From the NCBI GenBank assembly GCA_029866325.1, contig JARWZO010000030.1:1-64000 (forward strand): a stretch of DNA of 64,000 nt, in the 5' to 3' direction. The DNA comes from Fluviicola sp. (lineage in GTDB: Bacteria > Bacteroidota > Bacteroidia > Flavobacteriales_D > Crocinitomicaceae). Below are positions 46,820 through 54,897 of the stretch, in pieces. Under the pieces are notes generated by a model. The model was given only the letters and a program-made list of their open reading frames with translations, was not told the origin of the DNA and did not search any database. A program made the translations under genes and the position numbers. Every line of letters begins with the position of its first letter. The stretch's first letter is position 1.

Positions 46820-46967
46820 CCCACAGATGCACAGATTCTGCTCGGCTAATGCTTACGCTGAAGCTTCAGCAGAGGCGCAACGCCCTCGCCACAATTATTC
46901 ATAGTTAGTGATAGAAGTAAACATAATGCGCTGCCGTTAGGAGCGCAAAAATCTGTGAATCTGTGGG
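46820..46967. repeat. MITE-like palindromic element, copy B (CCACAGAT family)
   Basis: Ends CCCACAGATGCACAGATT (46820-46837) and AATCTGTGAATCTGTGGG (46950-46967) are inverted with two mismatches. The centre has GCTGAAGCTTCAGC. The right ~45 bases, read on the minus strand (CCCACAGATTCACAGATTTT, then TGCGCTCCTAACGGCAGCG), match the left 45 bases of copy C at 60041 with about four differences. No reading frame. The remaining gap to 47100 shows nothing I can name. Confidence 0.8.
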
Positions 46968-47100
46968 AAATAAAAAACGTATCGGCCAGCCGATACAGAA
47001 ATACCATTAAAATTCATGGATAAAACCGATTTCTAATGCCCGATTAACAATCTCTCGCACCATTCGCTGTATATTTAGATCGTATCAGAACAAAAAGCAC

Positions 47101-47760
47101 ATGCTTCAAACCCGAAAAGAAATTGTTTTTGTGACCATGGCCGGTATTTTTATTACCAGTGCCATTGTGGCCGAATTGATATCCTGCAAAACCGTTGACT
47201 TCGGTCTTTATCCGGTGATTGCCGGAATTGCACCATGGCCGGTGGTGTTTTTACTCACCGATGTGATGAACGAATACTTCGGGAAACAGGCCGTTCGAAG
47301 ATTGAGTTGGATTACCTGCGGATTGATTGCGTTTTGTTTTTTGATAGTGTATCTGGCGGTTGAATTACCCACGGCAGCAGGATCGTATATGTCCGACGCT
47401 GAATTCAGAAAAGTATTTGGCGGCTCGTTGCCGATTATGATTGGAAGTATTTCGGCGTTTATGCTTTCGCAATTGATCGATGTGTACCTGTTTAGTTTCT
47501 TCAGCAAACTCACCAAGGGAAAAATGATTTGGCTGCGCAGTACAGGCTCTACGGTTGTTTCACAGTTGGTCGATTCGTATACCGTGCTCATTATCGGATT
47601 CTGGATTCCGGGCGTGTTTACGTTTGATCAGGTGTTGATTTTCGGAATTACTGGGTATTTAACGAAGTTGGTTATCGCCGTTGGATTGACACCATTGGTA
47701 TATGTAATGCATTATGCGGCGAAAGCGTTGTTGGGGGAAAAGCCGACAGCCGAAGGCTGA
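47101..47760 (+). CDS. queuosine precursor transporter (YhhQ/DUF165)
   Basis: A 219-residue inner-membrane protein with six predicted helices, of the YhhQ/QPTR (DUF165) family that imports queuosine precursors. Landmarks are the first helix into AELISCKTVDFGL, the PWPVVFLLTDVMNEYFGKQAV motif with the conserved Asp-Asn-Glu region, GSISAFMLSQLIDVYLFSFF, and LRSTGSTVVSQLVDSYTVLIIGF. Length is normal. It lies alone between the copy B repeat and another repeat-rich gap. Confidence 0.87.
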   Translation: MLQTRKEIVFVTMAGIFITSAIVAELISCKTVDFGLYPVIAGIAPWPVVFLLTDVMNEYFGKQAVRRLSWITCGLIAFCFLIVYLAVELPTAAGSYMSDAEFRKVFGGSLPIMIGSISAFMLSQLIDVYLFSFFSKLTKGKMIWLRSTGSTVVSQLVDSYTVLIIGFWIPGVFTFDQVLIFGITGYLTKLVIAVGLTPLVYVMHYAAKALLGEKPTAEG

Positions 47761-47912
47761 TGCTTGATGTTGGATGTTGAATTTTTGATGGGGTATTTCC
47801 TTCTCAAACCAAGTTTTGCTTCTAAAGTAAGTTATTTGTGCCGAGGATCTGAAAACTGGTTTTTTACCATGAACTTCATCCAACATCAAAAATCAAGCAT
47901 CAAAAATTCGCG
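47761..47912. repeat. imperfect inverted repeat between queuosine transporter and gldA
   Basis: Left words GATGCTTGATGTTGGATGTTG and ATTTTTGATG (47760-47790) recur inverted on the right side (CATCCAACATCAAAAATCAAG and GCATCAAAAATTCGCG, 47876-47910), in permuted order. The centre has no gene. It lies between convergent genes and may act as a terminator for both. Confidence 0.6.
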
Positions 47913-48815
47913 TCAGCGAGTAAGTTCCTTAAACACCTCTTCCAATGATTTCTCTTCAATACGAAGCGTAATCAACAACAGGTTATTTTGTTGCGCATAC
48001 ACCGCAACTAGTTTACGTAAATCTTCCGTGCCCTGACTTTCAATCAGGAAGGTGGTATCCGTTACTTTTTGCACTTTCGAAATGCCCGGTATTTTTTGAA
48101 GAACATTTCGGGAAATCGCTCCGTCGAATTCGGCGTATACTACTTGCTGACCAACTTCGTGCTGCAATTCGCTGGCGCTGTTGTCGGCTACTATTTTTCC
48201 TTTTTTGATGATGATCACACGGTCGCAAATGGCTTCAACTTCTTGCATGATATGCGTGGAAAGCATTACGGTTTTTTCTTTTCCGATGGTTTTGATCAGC
48301 TGACGGATATCCACCAATTGATTCGGATCCAATCCAGAAGTCGGTTCGTCCAAAATCAACACATCCGGATTGTGGATAATGGCTTGTGCCAAACCGACAC
48401 GCTGACGGTATCCTTTGGAAAGCATTCCGATTTTTTTGTTTTGCTCAACGTCCAATCCTACCAGATTGATCATGTCTTTCACACGATCTCTCACCTTGTC
48501 CATTTTGTAGATTTTCGCTACAAACTCAAGGTATTCTTTCACATACATGTCCAAGTAAAGCGGGTTGTTCTCAGGAAGATAACCAATGCGTTTACGCGTT
48601 TCCAACGATTGTTCTTCTACGCTCATTCCGCAGACATTTACAAGTCCTTCAGTTGCGGGAATAAAGCCCGTAATGATCTTCATGGTAGTAGATTTTCCAG
48701 CTCCGTTCGGGCCTAGGAAACCTACAATTTCACCTTTTCCGACGTTGAAAGAAATGTCGTTGACCGCCGCTTGCGCACCGTAATACTTGGTAAGATTTTT
48801 TACTTCAATGGACAT
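47913..48815 (-). CDS. gldA: gliding-motility ABC transporter ATP-binding protein GldA
   Basis: A 300-residue ABC ATPase. Walker A GPNGAGKST (about residues 35-43), signature LSKGYRQRVGLAQA, Walker B DVLILDEPTSGLD and the His loop LSTHIMQEVEA are intact. The N-terminus MSIEVKNLTKYYGAQAAVND and the ~80-residue C-terminal extension (VVYAEFDGAISRNVLQKIPG to SLEEVFKELTR) fit GldA, which works with membrane proteins GldF and GldG in Flavobacteria. Those partners are not adjacent, so the assignment rests on sequence alone and a general export ATPase is possible. A near-consensus -7 box TATCTTCG lies about 18 bases upstream on the minus strand. Confidence 0.82.
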   Translation of the reverse strand: MSIEVKNLTKYYGAQAAVNDISFNVGKGEIVGFLGPNGAGKSTTMKIITGFIPATEGLVNVCGMSVEEQSLETRKRIGYLPENNPLYLDMYVKEYLEFVAKIYKMDKVRDRVKDMINLVGLDVEQNKKIGMLSKGYRQRVGLAQAIIHNPDVLILDEPTSGLDPNQLVDIRQLIKTIGKEKTVMLSTHIMQEVEAICDRVIIIKKGKIVADNSASELQHEVGQQVVYAEFDGAISRNVLQKIPGISKVQKVTDTTFLIESQGTEDLRKLVAVYAQQNNLLLITLRIEEKSLEEVFKELTR

Positions 48816-48891
48816 GAGTTGTGCTTTGAGCCACGAAGATAACGATTCGAATTTGAATGTGGTTGGGTGTGGACCGATTTACCCTTTATTA

Positions 48892-48967
48892 GAGAGCTAG
48901 GGAATTGGGGAGCTAGGGAACTGGAACTTCCTAGTTCACCAGATCCCTTTAATCCTAGTTCCCTCTT
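48892..48967. repeat. CTAGGGAACT palindromic repeat upstream of rsgA
   Basis: Tandem GAGCTAGGGAA(T/C)T words followed by inverted CCTAGTTC and CCTAGTTCCCT words. The same arrangement lies upstream of tsaB (57580-57642). In both, the right arm runs into the -33 region of a promoter whose -7 box is TATCTTTG. Confidence 0.7.
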
Positions 48968-48972
48968 TTAGC

Positions 48973-48980
48973 TATCTTTG
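48973..48980 (+). promoter_or_regulatory. -7 box of rsgA, nearly leaderless
   Basis: TATCTTTG matches TAnnTTTG. It ends four bases before the rsgA ATG (48985), so transcription should begin at or one base before the start codon. The -33 region lies inside the repeat arm (TTTA, 21-base spacing). Confidence 0.6.
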
Positions 48981-48984
48981 TTTC

Positions 48985-49938
48985 ATGTCTCAATTAAAAG
49001 GGAAAGTTTTAAAATCTACCGGAAAGTGGTACCAGGTAATGCTGGAAGACGGAAGTCAGATCGATTGCCGGATTCGCGGACGTTTGCGCTTGGAAGGATT
49101 GCGTACAACCAATCCGATTTCGGTAGGTGATGTGGTGTTGATGAGCGATAAGTTCGATGAAGAAGGCAAAGGTGTCATTGAAGACTACGAACACCGTCGC
49201 AATTACATCGTACGGAAAAGCACAAATCTGAGTAAACAATCGCACATTTTGGCGGCTAACGTTGATTGTGCTTATTTGTTGGTAACGCTGAAACATCCCG
49301 AAACGCATACAGTGTTCATTGATCGATTTTTAGTGGCAGCAGAATCATTTCGAATAGAGACCACGCTTTTGTTCAACAAGATTGATTTGCTTGACGAAGA
49401 AGAACGCTATGACCTCGAAGCCATCATGGATATGTACCGCGTGATCGGTTACCGATGTGAGGCTATTTCGGCGACTAATCAAGATAATATTGACTTTTTG
49501 CGCGAAGAAATTGCAGGAAATCAAGTGATGATTGCCGGACATTCCGGAACAGGGAAAAGTACCTTGGTCAACGCGCTTGATCCGAACCTCGATCTGCGTA
49601 TCGGGGAGATTTCCAACGCGCATCATCAGGGACAACATACCACTACGTTTGCTGAAATGCATCCCTTACAATCTGGTGGATTTATCATAGATACTCCGGG
49701 TATTCGTGCGTTTGGGATTGTGGATTTGGATAAGGAAGTCATTTCGCATTATTTCCCGGAAATGCGCGCCATGATCGGTCAATGTAAGTTTCATAATTGT
49801 CAGCATATCAACGAACCTGGATGCGCCGTGAAAGCAGGTGTGGAAAGCGGTGCGATTTATGAATCGCGCTACTGGACCTATATGCAGCTCATGACCGGGG
49901 ATGATCAGGATGTTCACCGAAGAAACAAACACACATGA
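48985..49938 (+). CDS. rsgA: ribosome small subunit-dependent GTPase RsgA
   Basis: A 317-residue circularly permuted GTPase that matures the 30S subunit. An N-terminal OB-fold (residues ~1-75) is followed by permuted G motifs: [12 protein letters not shown] (G4), AISATNQDN (G5), [15 protein letters not shown] (G1), QHTTTFAEM (G2), [12 protein letters not shown] (G3). A zinc knuckle [17 protein letters not shown] closes the C-terminus. The stop overlaps the dtd start by four bases (ATGA). Confidence 0.94.
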   Translation: MSQLKGKVLKSTGKWYQVMLEDGSQIDCRIRGRLRLEGLRTTNPISVGDVVLMSDKFDEEGKGVIEDYEHRRNYIVRKSTNLSKQSHILAANVDCAYLLVTLKHPETHTVFIDRFLVAAESFRIETTLLFNKIDLLDEEERYDLEAIMDMYRVIGYRCEAISATNQDNIDFLREEIAGNQVMIAGHSGTGKSTLVNALDPNLDLRIGEISNAHHQGQHTTTFAEMHPLQSGGFIIDTPGIRAFGIVDLDKEVISHYFPEMRAMIGQCKFHNCQHINEPGCAVKAGVESGAIYESRYWTYMQLMTGDDQDVHRRNKHT

Positions 49939-50387
49939 AATTGGTGATTCAACGCGTATCCGAAGCGTCAGTTACTATTGACGGAACGATTCACGGAGCC
50001 ATCGGAAAAGGATTTCTTGTGTTGGTTGGTGTCGAAAGTGCCGATACAAAAGATGATGTAGGTTGGTTGGTTCAGAAAACCGTCAACATGCGTATTTTCT
50101 CCGACGATGAAGGAAAGATGAATTTATCATTGATCGATATTGCCGGCGAATTGTTGGTGATTAGTCAATTTACTTTGCACGCGTCGACCAAAAAAGGAAA
50201 TCGCCCTAGTTTTATTCAAGCCGCCCGGCCCGAAACGGCTATTCCGTTGTATGAATCATTTGTTGCAGGCTGTAAGCTTGCCGGAATAAGCAAGGTAGAA
50301 ACCGGAATTTTCGGCGCTGACATGAAAGTAGCGTTGGTCAATGATGGACCGGTAACGATTATTATTGATTCGAAACAGCGCGAATAA
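49935..50387 (+). CDS. dtd: D-aminoacyl-tRNA deacylase
   Basis: A 150-residue enzyme that hydrolyses D-aminoacyl-tRNA (D-Tyr and others) to clear mischarged tRNA. The family motifs are present: [17 protein letters not shown] at the N-terminus, [21 protein letters not shown] (SQFTL) and [12 protein letters not shown] (NxGPVT). Length is normal. It is co-translated with rsgA (four-base overlap) and converges with a membrane protein gene after 11 bases, with no terminator seen between. Confidence 0.95.
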   Translation: MKLVIQRVSEASVTIDGTIHGAIGKGFLVLVGVESADTKDDVGWLVQKTVNMRIFSDDEGKMNLSLIDIAGELLVISQFTLHASTKKGNRPSFIQAARPETAIPLYESFVAGCKLAGISKVETGIFGADMKVALVNDGPVTIIIDSKQRE

Positions 50388-50398
50388 TCACTTTTGAT

Positions 50399-51763
50399 TT
50401 AAGGCTTTTCTTTTTTCAATTTTACAAGTTGGAAAGCGTGCGCTATAATCAGAATTGCCCCGAAAGTGAGCAACCAAACAACCCGCACTTGCAAGCGATC
50501 GTAGACATTTGCCAACGAAGCGGTAACGAAGGCGTTGGCGATGACTCCCAAAAGAATGAGTAGAATTAGTGTGCCGTAATTTCTGCGAATGGATTTCACG
50601 AAAACACTTAAACCAATTGTAATGAAAGACAAATAAAATACCCAGTCACTGATGTGATTGTGGTAATTGTTCTCTAAACCGAAACGCTGTTGTTTGGCAT
50701 TCAGAAACTGCGAAAGCTCATTTTCGTAGTATTTTTTAAGTGCAAAATAACAGCCGCCACCGTCGTCGTACGAGACTAAACCGGAACCAACTTTATGGAA
50801 TAATAACTGCTTTCGCGTAGAACTAAACGATTCTCGAATAAACCAGTTTCGGTACTTCGATTGTGAAAAAATATCAGAAATAACCGGTCCATAGGCTTCA
50901 TTTACCTCAACTCGTTTAATTCCAAGCTGATTTAGAGGTGATTCTGCTCCCCAAAGAAAACCGCAGGCACTATTGGGAATTGAATCAATACAACCTGAAA
51001 ACGGAATATCGACGTTATTTTTGTTTTCTCGCATATAGGTTTTAAGCAGCGGTGTTTCCAGGCACTTTGCAATCAAAAACAAGTTGGAGCCTCTGCTCAT
51101 TCTGAACATTCCGAATTGGGTATAGGTGATGAGCGAGTGGGTGAATCCAACCAAGAAAAGGGTTGATAAGAGTGAAATGGTTTTCCAACGATAGCCCTGC
51201 CGATTATACCATACTTTTTTAGCATAGACGAGGGCAAATAGACTGATAAGGAGTCCTGCGATCGGTAGATTGGAGTAATGTGTGCCAATCATAAAAAACA
51301 AGATCAGGTGATAGGCAATTTGTGTTCGCGGTCGAGCAGAACGATCTGCATAAATCAAGTAAATTGAAAGTATGGAAAGTGCAATAAATAGGTCTGGCAT
51401 CACTTGAGCCGTATACCAGGGAAGCCCGGAGAGAATAGCCAAAAGCAAGAAAATAACAGCTCTAAAAAGGTGTGTTTTTGTTGGGTAAAGCAGTAGAATG
51501 GTTTTGTTGATGATCCAAAAGCTGATCAATCCCTGCAGTACAATTGCCATCCACATAATTGCCTGCATAGTGGTTACTCGTAGGAAAAAGCCGTAAAAAA
51601 GCGGTCTGTCGATGGGGATTTCTACGTGAATGGACGACATGATATAGGTGCCGCTATCTGCATAAAATAGCGGATAACCATTGTATAAAGCAGGCCAGAT
51701 AAGTAACAAAATACAAATTACCGGAAACGGGAGTTTTTTGGAAAGGAGGCCAAGTTGTTTCAT
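50399..51763 (-). CDS. polytopic membrane protein, possibly GT-C-like
   Basis: A 454-residue inner-membrane protein with about ten helices and one large soluble loop (about residues 230-360, rich in Tyr/Asn, YDDGGGCYFALKKYYENELSQ). The first outside loop ALYNGYPLFYADSGTYI resembles the acidic loop of GT-C glycosyltransferases, but no family motif is clear. Function unknown. A minus-strand -7 box TAAATTTG (51769-51776) ends five bases before the ATG, again predicting an almost leaderless message. Confidence 0.55.
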   Translation of the reverse strand: MKQLGLLSKKLPFPVICILLLIWPALYNGYPLFYADSGTYIMSSIHVEIPIDRPLFYGFFLRVTTMQAIMWMAIVLQGLISFWIINKTILLLYPTKTHLFRAVIFLLLAILSGLPWYTAQVMPDLFIALSILSIYLIYADRSARPRTQIAYHLILFFMIGTHYSNLPIAGLLISLFALVYAKKVWYNRQGYRWKTISLLSTLFLVGFTHSLITYTQFGMFRMSRGSNLFLIAKCLETPLLKTYMRENKNNVDIPFSGCIDSIPNSACGFLWGAESPLNQLGIKRVEVNEAYGPVISDIFSQSKYRNWFIRESFSSTRKQLLFHKVGSGLVSYDDGGGCYFALKKYYENELSQFLNAKQQRFGLENNYHNHISDWVFYLSFITIGLSVFVKSIRRNYGTLILLILLGVIANAFVTASLANVYDRLQVRVVWLLTFGAILIIAHAFQLVKLKKEKP

Positions 51764-51768
51764 TGGCT

Positions 51769-51786
51769 CAAATTTAGCTAATTTTG
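51769..51786. promoter_or_regulatory. overlapping divergent -7 boxes
   Basis: TAAATTTG on the minus strand (51776-51769, for the gene ending at 50399) and TAATTTTG on the plus strand (51779-51786, for the MazG-like gene) lie back to back with two bases between. For the plus strand a TTG at 51755-51757 gives 21-base spacing. The two polymerases could not bind at once. Confidence 0.5.
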
Positions 51787-51802
51787 ATTCAAATCAGAAT
51801 AA

Positions 51803-52129
51803 ATGCACATTTCAGAAGCGCAATCAACCGTCGATCAATGGATCAAAACCATTGGCGTGCGTTATTTTAACGAACTCACCAACATGGCAATGCTCACCGA
51901 AGAAGTAGGCGAGGTGGCACGGATTATTGCCCGCCGTTATGGTGAACAGAGTGAAAAAGAAAGTGACAAAAACAAAGATCTGGGCGATGAAATGGCAGAT
52001 GTATTATTTGTGCTGATTTGTTTGGCCAATCAAACCGGGGTTGATTTGGAAGAAGCGCTGAAACGCAACCTTGAAAAGAAAACGAATCGGGATAAGGATC
52101 GGCATTTGAATAATGAGAAATTGAAATAA
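51803..52129 (+). CDS. MazG-like nucleotide pyrophosphohydrolase
   Basis: A 108-residue all-alpha NTP pyrophosphohydrolase of the MazG-like superfamily. The Mg-binding EExxE...ExxD pattern reads LTEEVGEVARIIARR, then DLGDEMADVLFVLICLANQ. Short single-domain members clean up non-canonical dNTPs; the substrate is not certain. The last residues are charged (KKTNRDKDRHLNNEKLK). It shares a divergent promoter region with the upstream membrane protein gene. Confidence 0.85.
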   Translation: MHISEAQSTVDQWIKTIGVRYFNELTNMAMLTEEVGEVARIIARRYGEQSEKESDKNKDLGDEMADVLFVLICLANQTGVDLEEALKRNLEKKTNRDKDRHLNNEKLK

Positions 52130-52181
52130 AACTGGAGGAACTAATCTGTTGATTTTTAGAATTTTACTTGAACATGGGTTT

Positions 52182-52206
52182 TTCCGTAATATTGCGGGAT
52201 TACTGA
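52182..52206. repeat. 25-bp dispersed repeat, copy 2 (CGTAATATTGC family)
   Basis: Identical over 25 bases to 3154-3178 and in the same orientation. It lies between the convergent MazG-like and Nudix genes. The rest of this gap (52130-52264) is AT-rich with no other feature. Confidence 0.75.
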
Positions 52207-52264
52207 GTTTAACACGTTGTTTTTTAGTAAGTTAAAAGGTTGTTTTTTAAGAAATCCGGACTAC

Positions 52265-52705
52265 TCATCCGCAACTACCATTCTCCAATTTTCCAGCCAC
52301 AATTTTATCCACCGGAAAGGTCAATTCGTCTGCCGAAAGATCTTCGCATTTCACCCATCTGAAAACTTCGTAATCACCCGCAACGGATTTTGGACCACAG
52401 TTGATAACCGACCAATCAGGCACATGAACCAAGTAGTAAGTCGAAATCAACTGGTCATTTTCAGAAAATGCCGACTGTTGAAAAAAATCGGTGAGGTAAA
52501 ACAAATCACCTACCACAACTTCGATTCCCAATTCCTCCTGAAACTCACGCTTGAGACAATCCGTGATTCCTTCGCCCCATTCCAAGCCACCACCCGGAAA
52601 TTTGGTGAAAGCATAGCCGTTTCTACGTTCGTCGGCAAGTAAGACCTCATTCCGTTCGTTGATGAGCAAGCCATAAACCCGCAGGTTGAATCGTTTGGTC
52701 GACAT
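52265..52705 (-). CDS. Nudix hydrolase
   Basis: A 146-residue Nudix enzyme. The Nudix box GGLEWGEGITDCLKREFQEELGI matches GX5EX7REUXEEXGU. An N-terminal beta strand RFNLRVYGLLINERNEVLLA precedes it, and a C-terminal EVFRWVKCEDLSADEL follows. The substrate, some nucleoside diphosphate linked to X, is not predictable. It lies six bases after the MazG-type gene on the same strand, so two nucleotide-cleaning enzymes form one unit. Confidence 0.9.
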   Translation of the reverse strand: MSTKRFNLRVYGLLINERNEVLLADERRNGYAFTKFPGGGLEWGEGITDCLKREFQEELGIEVVVGDLFYLTDFFQQSAFSENDQLISTYYLVHVPDWSVINCGPKSVAGDYEVFRWVKCEDLSADELTFPVDKIVAGKLENGSCG

Positions 52706-52711
52706 TCAGTC

Positions 52712-53104
52712 TTATTGTTCCAGAATAGCCGTGATATTTGGCTTAAAGTATAATTCCGACTTCAATACTTTTCCATCTTCACGGTAAATCGGCTGACCGT
52801 TAGCATCCAACTTGCTCATATTCGACCGTTGAATTTCCTGAAATACCTCAACGATTTTATGTTGCAAACCATGTTTCAAGATGGTACCGCACAAGATATA
52901 CAACTGATCACCCAAAGCATCGGCAATTTCAGCCAAATCACCACGCTGAGCAGCCTCAAGGTACTCTTCGTTTTCTTCCTTCATCAGGTTGAAACGCAAG
53001 GTAATGTCTGCCTCACTCAATTCCGCGGTAGGTTGGTGGTTGTTCGAAATATTAAAGGCATTGTGAAATGCTTCTACTGCTTGAATGGTTTCCTGAAGTG
53101 TCAT
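52712..53104 (-). CDS. MazG/HisE-like NTP pyrophosphohydrolase (dCTPase-type)
   Basis: A 130-residue alpha-helical pyrophosphohydrolase. LRFNLMKEENEEYLEAAQRGDLAEIADALGDQLYILCGT carries the EExxE and ExxD metal ligands, and HKIVEVFQEIQRSNMSKLD holds the further conserved Asn-Lys-Asp motif of this family. The C-terminus FKPNITAIL is typical. It presumably hydrolyses a (deoxy)nucleoside triphosphate or phosphoribosyl-ATP-like substrate; no his genes are nearby, so a house-cleaning role is more likely. A GGGATGCGTCCC palindrome lies upstream. Confidence 0.85.
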   Translation of the reverse strand: MTLQETIQAVEAFHNAFNISNNHQPTAELSEADITLRFNLMKEENEEYLEAAQRGDLAEIADALGDQLYILCGTILKHGLQHKIVEVFQEIQRSNMSKLDANGQPIYREDGKVLKSELYFKPNITAILEQ

Positions 53105-53134
53105 GTGTTGTTGTTTTGTGGCAAAGGTAAGATT

Positions 53135-53182
53135 TTTGTTGTTGTGATGTAAGCTCGGGATGCGTCCCGAGCTTGCTCACAA
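53135..53182. repeat. GGGATGCGTCCC palindromic repeat, single unit
   Basis: AAGCTCGGGATGCGTCCCGAGCTT is a near-perfect palindrome (about 53151-53174), flanked by TTGTTGTTGTGA on the left and TCACAAC on the right. Same family as 45390-45479. Confidence 0.8.
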
Positions 53183-53201
53183 CTTTCATCAAATAGGATG
53201 A

Positions 53202-53242
53202 CAAAAAAAATCCCTCACCCGTTTTCACACAAGCAAGGGATT
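53202..53242 (-). terminator. Rho-independent terminator of the PiT gene
   Basis: On the minus strand AATCCCTTGCTTG and CGGGTGAGGGATT pair over 13 positions with several G-U pairs around loop TGTGAAAA, followed by TTTTTTTG. Confidence 0.85.
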
Positions 53243-53263
53243 CTATAACTCAATAATTATTTT

Positions 53264-54877
53264 CTATGACTTGAAGAACAGACAAACGTAATAAACACCG
53301 GCTGCCAATACTGCAGATACCGGAATGGTCAGAATCCATGCCCAAAGCAAGTTAATCGTTACACCCCAGCGCACCGCACTCAAACGTTTGGTTGCCCCAA
53401 CACCGATAATGGAACCGGTAATGGTATGTGTGGTAGAAACCGGAATACCGAATTGTGATACGGTAAACAAGGTCAATGCACCTGCTGTTTCAGCACAAAC
53501 GCCTTCTAGTGGTGTTACCTTGGTGATTTTGGTTCCCATTGTTTTTACAATTTTCCAACCACCCATCAACGTTCCCAAACCGATCATTAAATAACACATA
53601 AATGCAATCCAACCCGGCATTGTATCACTGTTTACCTTGGTCTCTATTTTGTAGCCGTCAAGCAATTCGCCCGATTCTTCGTCTACATAATCATTAAAGA
53701 AACCGGCATTTTTGTAGGAGCGGTTGATTTCTTTATTAGAGAAAATCAGTTCTTCTGTTTTGTAATCGTGTACTTCTTTTCCTTTGGTGTAGACTAAAAG
53801 TGGTTCCAACTCGTGTCTGGCAGCTTTAAAGCTTTCTTTGTCGTCTTTCAGCAACAGCAAAAACGGGTTTTTCGGATCAGCTTTCGGGTTGAGTTTTTCA
53901 TCTGCGAACAAAATTTCGTCAGCTGTTAAGTCAATGATATCCTTCCCGTCCTGGTAGATGATGTGGCCACCGACCTTGGTTGTCTCCGGAGAGAACTTTT
54001 TGATTTTACCCGTATCGTCTTTATACTTGATTTGCACCACCTCTGCCACTGTAAGGTAAGATGGTAATTGTTCATCAATGTCTCCGTTTCTGATGGCATT
54101 TGCATACACAATCAATGCGGCGCAGATAATCCCCATTACTTTTTGCGAATCGGCTCCACCGTGACCCAATGAAAAGGCCGCAGATGATAACAATTGCAAA
54201 CGTTTATACATGGTCGATTCTTTCATAGCCGACTGACGTTTTCCGTAAATCAACTGATAACCGGTGTAGGTTAATAAAAAGAGTCCTAAAGTTCCCGCAA
54301 TGATCCAAATCATGATGGGTTTTAGGTCGATGAAATCTTTGTAATACCAGGAAGCCCAAACGGTCAAAGCAGAAAGTCCGGTTGCCCATATCATTTTCTT
54401 GATGAACACCCGCTGGACTGTCACCATCGCAATAACAAAGGCAATGAAACCACCAATGAGTGGTGCTAAGAAGATGAACAACAAAGGTTTGATGATTTCC
54501 TCCATTTTCAACACATCAAAACCTGCGTGAGCAACAGCCGCTCCGGCAAATCCACCGATTAGGGTGTGAGAAGAAGAAGAAGGTATTCCTAAATACCATG
54601 TGAACAGGTTCCATGCGGTGGCAGCGATCAATCCGGCCAAAATAACCCAAAGGTCAATCACGGAGTTGTCTACCGTTTTCGCAACAGTGTTACCAACACT
54701 CATGTCAAACACCCAAAACGCAGCTACATTGAAGACTGCTGCCCATATCACGGCCTGAAAGGGAGTAAGTACCTTTGTGGAAACAACGGTTGCAATAGAG
54801 TTTGCCGCATCATGGAAACCATTTACCAAGTCAAACAACAAGGCAATGACAATGATGACGATTAATAACGTAAACAT
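53264..54877 (-). CDS. PiT family inorganic phosphate transporter
   Basis: A 537-residue membrane symporter of the PiT/PHO4 family. The two inverted family repeats are clear: GFHDAANSIATVVSTKVLTP near residue 21 and TAGALTLFTVSQFGIPVSTTHTI near residue 465, with SSSHTLIGGFAGAAVAH between. Between about residues 265 and 420 lies a ~150-residue hydrophilic insert (VVQIKYKDDTGKIKKF, LTADEILFADEKL, YKTEELIFSNKEINRSYKNAG) not usual in short bacterial PiT proteins. The DUF47 gene is 20 bases upstream, a pair known in many bacteria, and the unit probably supplies low-affinity phosphate uptake. Confidence 0.9.
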   Translation of the reverse strand: MFTLLIVIIVIALLFDLVNGFHDAANSIATVVSTKVLTPFQAVIWAAVFNVAAFWVFDMSVGNTVAKTVDNSVIDLWVILAGLIAATAWNLFTWYLGIPSSSSHTLIGGFAGAAVAHAGFDVLKMEEIIKPLLFIFLAPLIGGFIAFVIAMVTVQRVFIKKMIWATGLSALTVWASWYYKDFIDLKPIMIWIIAGTLGLFLLTYTGYQLIYGKRQSAMKESTMYKRLQLLSSAAFSLGHGGADSQKVMGIICAALIVYANAIRNGDIDEQLPSYLTVAEVVQIKYKDDTGKIKKFSPETTKVGGHIIYQDGKDIIDLTADEILFADEKLNPKADPKNPFLLLLKDDKESFKAARHELEPLLVYTKGKEVHDYKTEELIFSNKEINRSYKNAGFFNDYVDEESGELLDGYKIETKVNSDTMPGWIAFMCYLMIGLGTLMGGWKIVKTMGTKITKVTPLEGVCAETAGALTLFTVSQFGIPVSTTHTITGSIIGVGATKRLSAVRWGVTINLLWAWILTIPVSAVLAAGVYYVCLFFKS

Positions 54878-54897
54878 ATCTCGGTTATTAGCGTAAA

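Noticed and set aside
46820-46967. CRISPR array or transposase remnant
   Set aside because: There is a single palindromic element with no direct-repeat/spacer periodicity and no coding remnant.
48085-48716. 215-codon plus-strand frame opposite gldA
   Set aside because: It is entirely antisense to an intact ABC ATPase gene and its translation is Phe/His-rich without a known domain.
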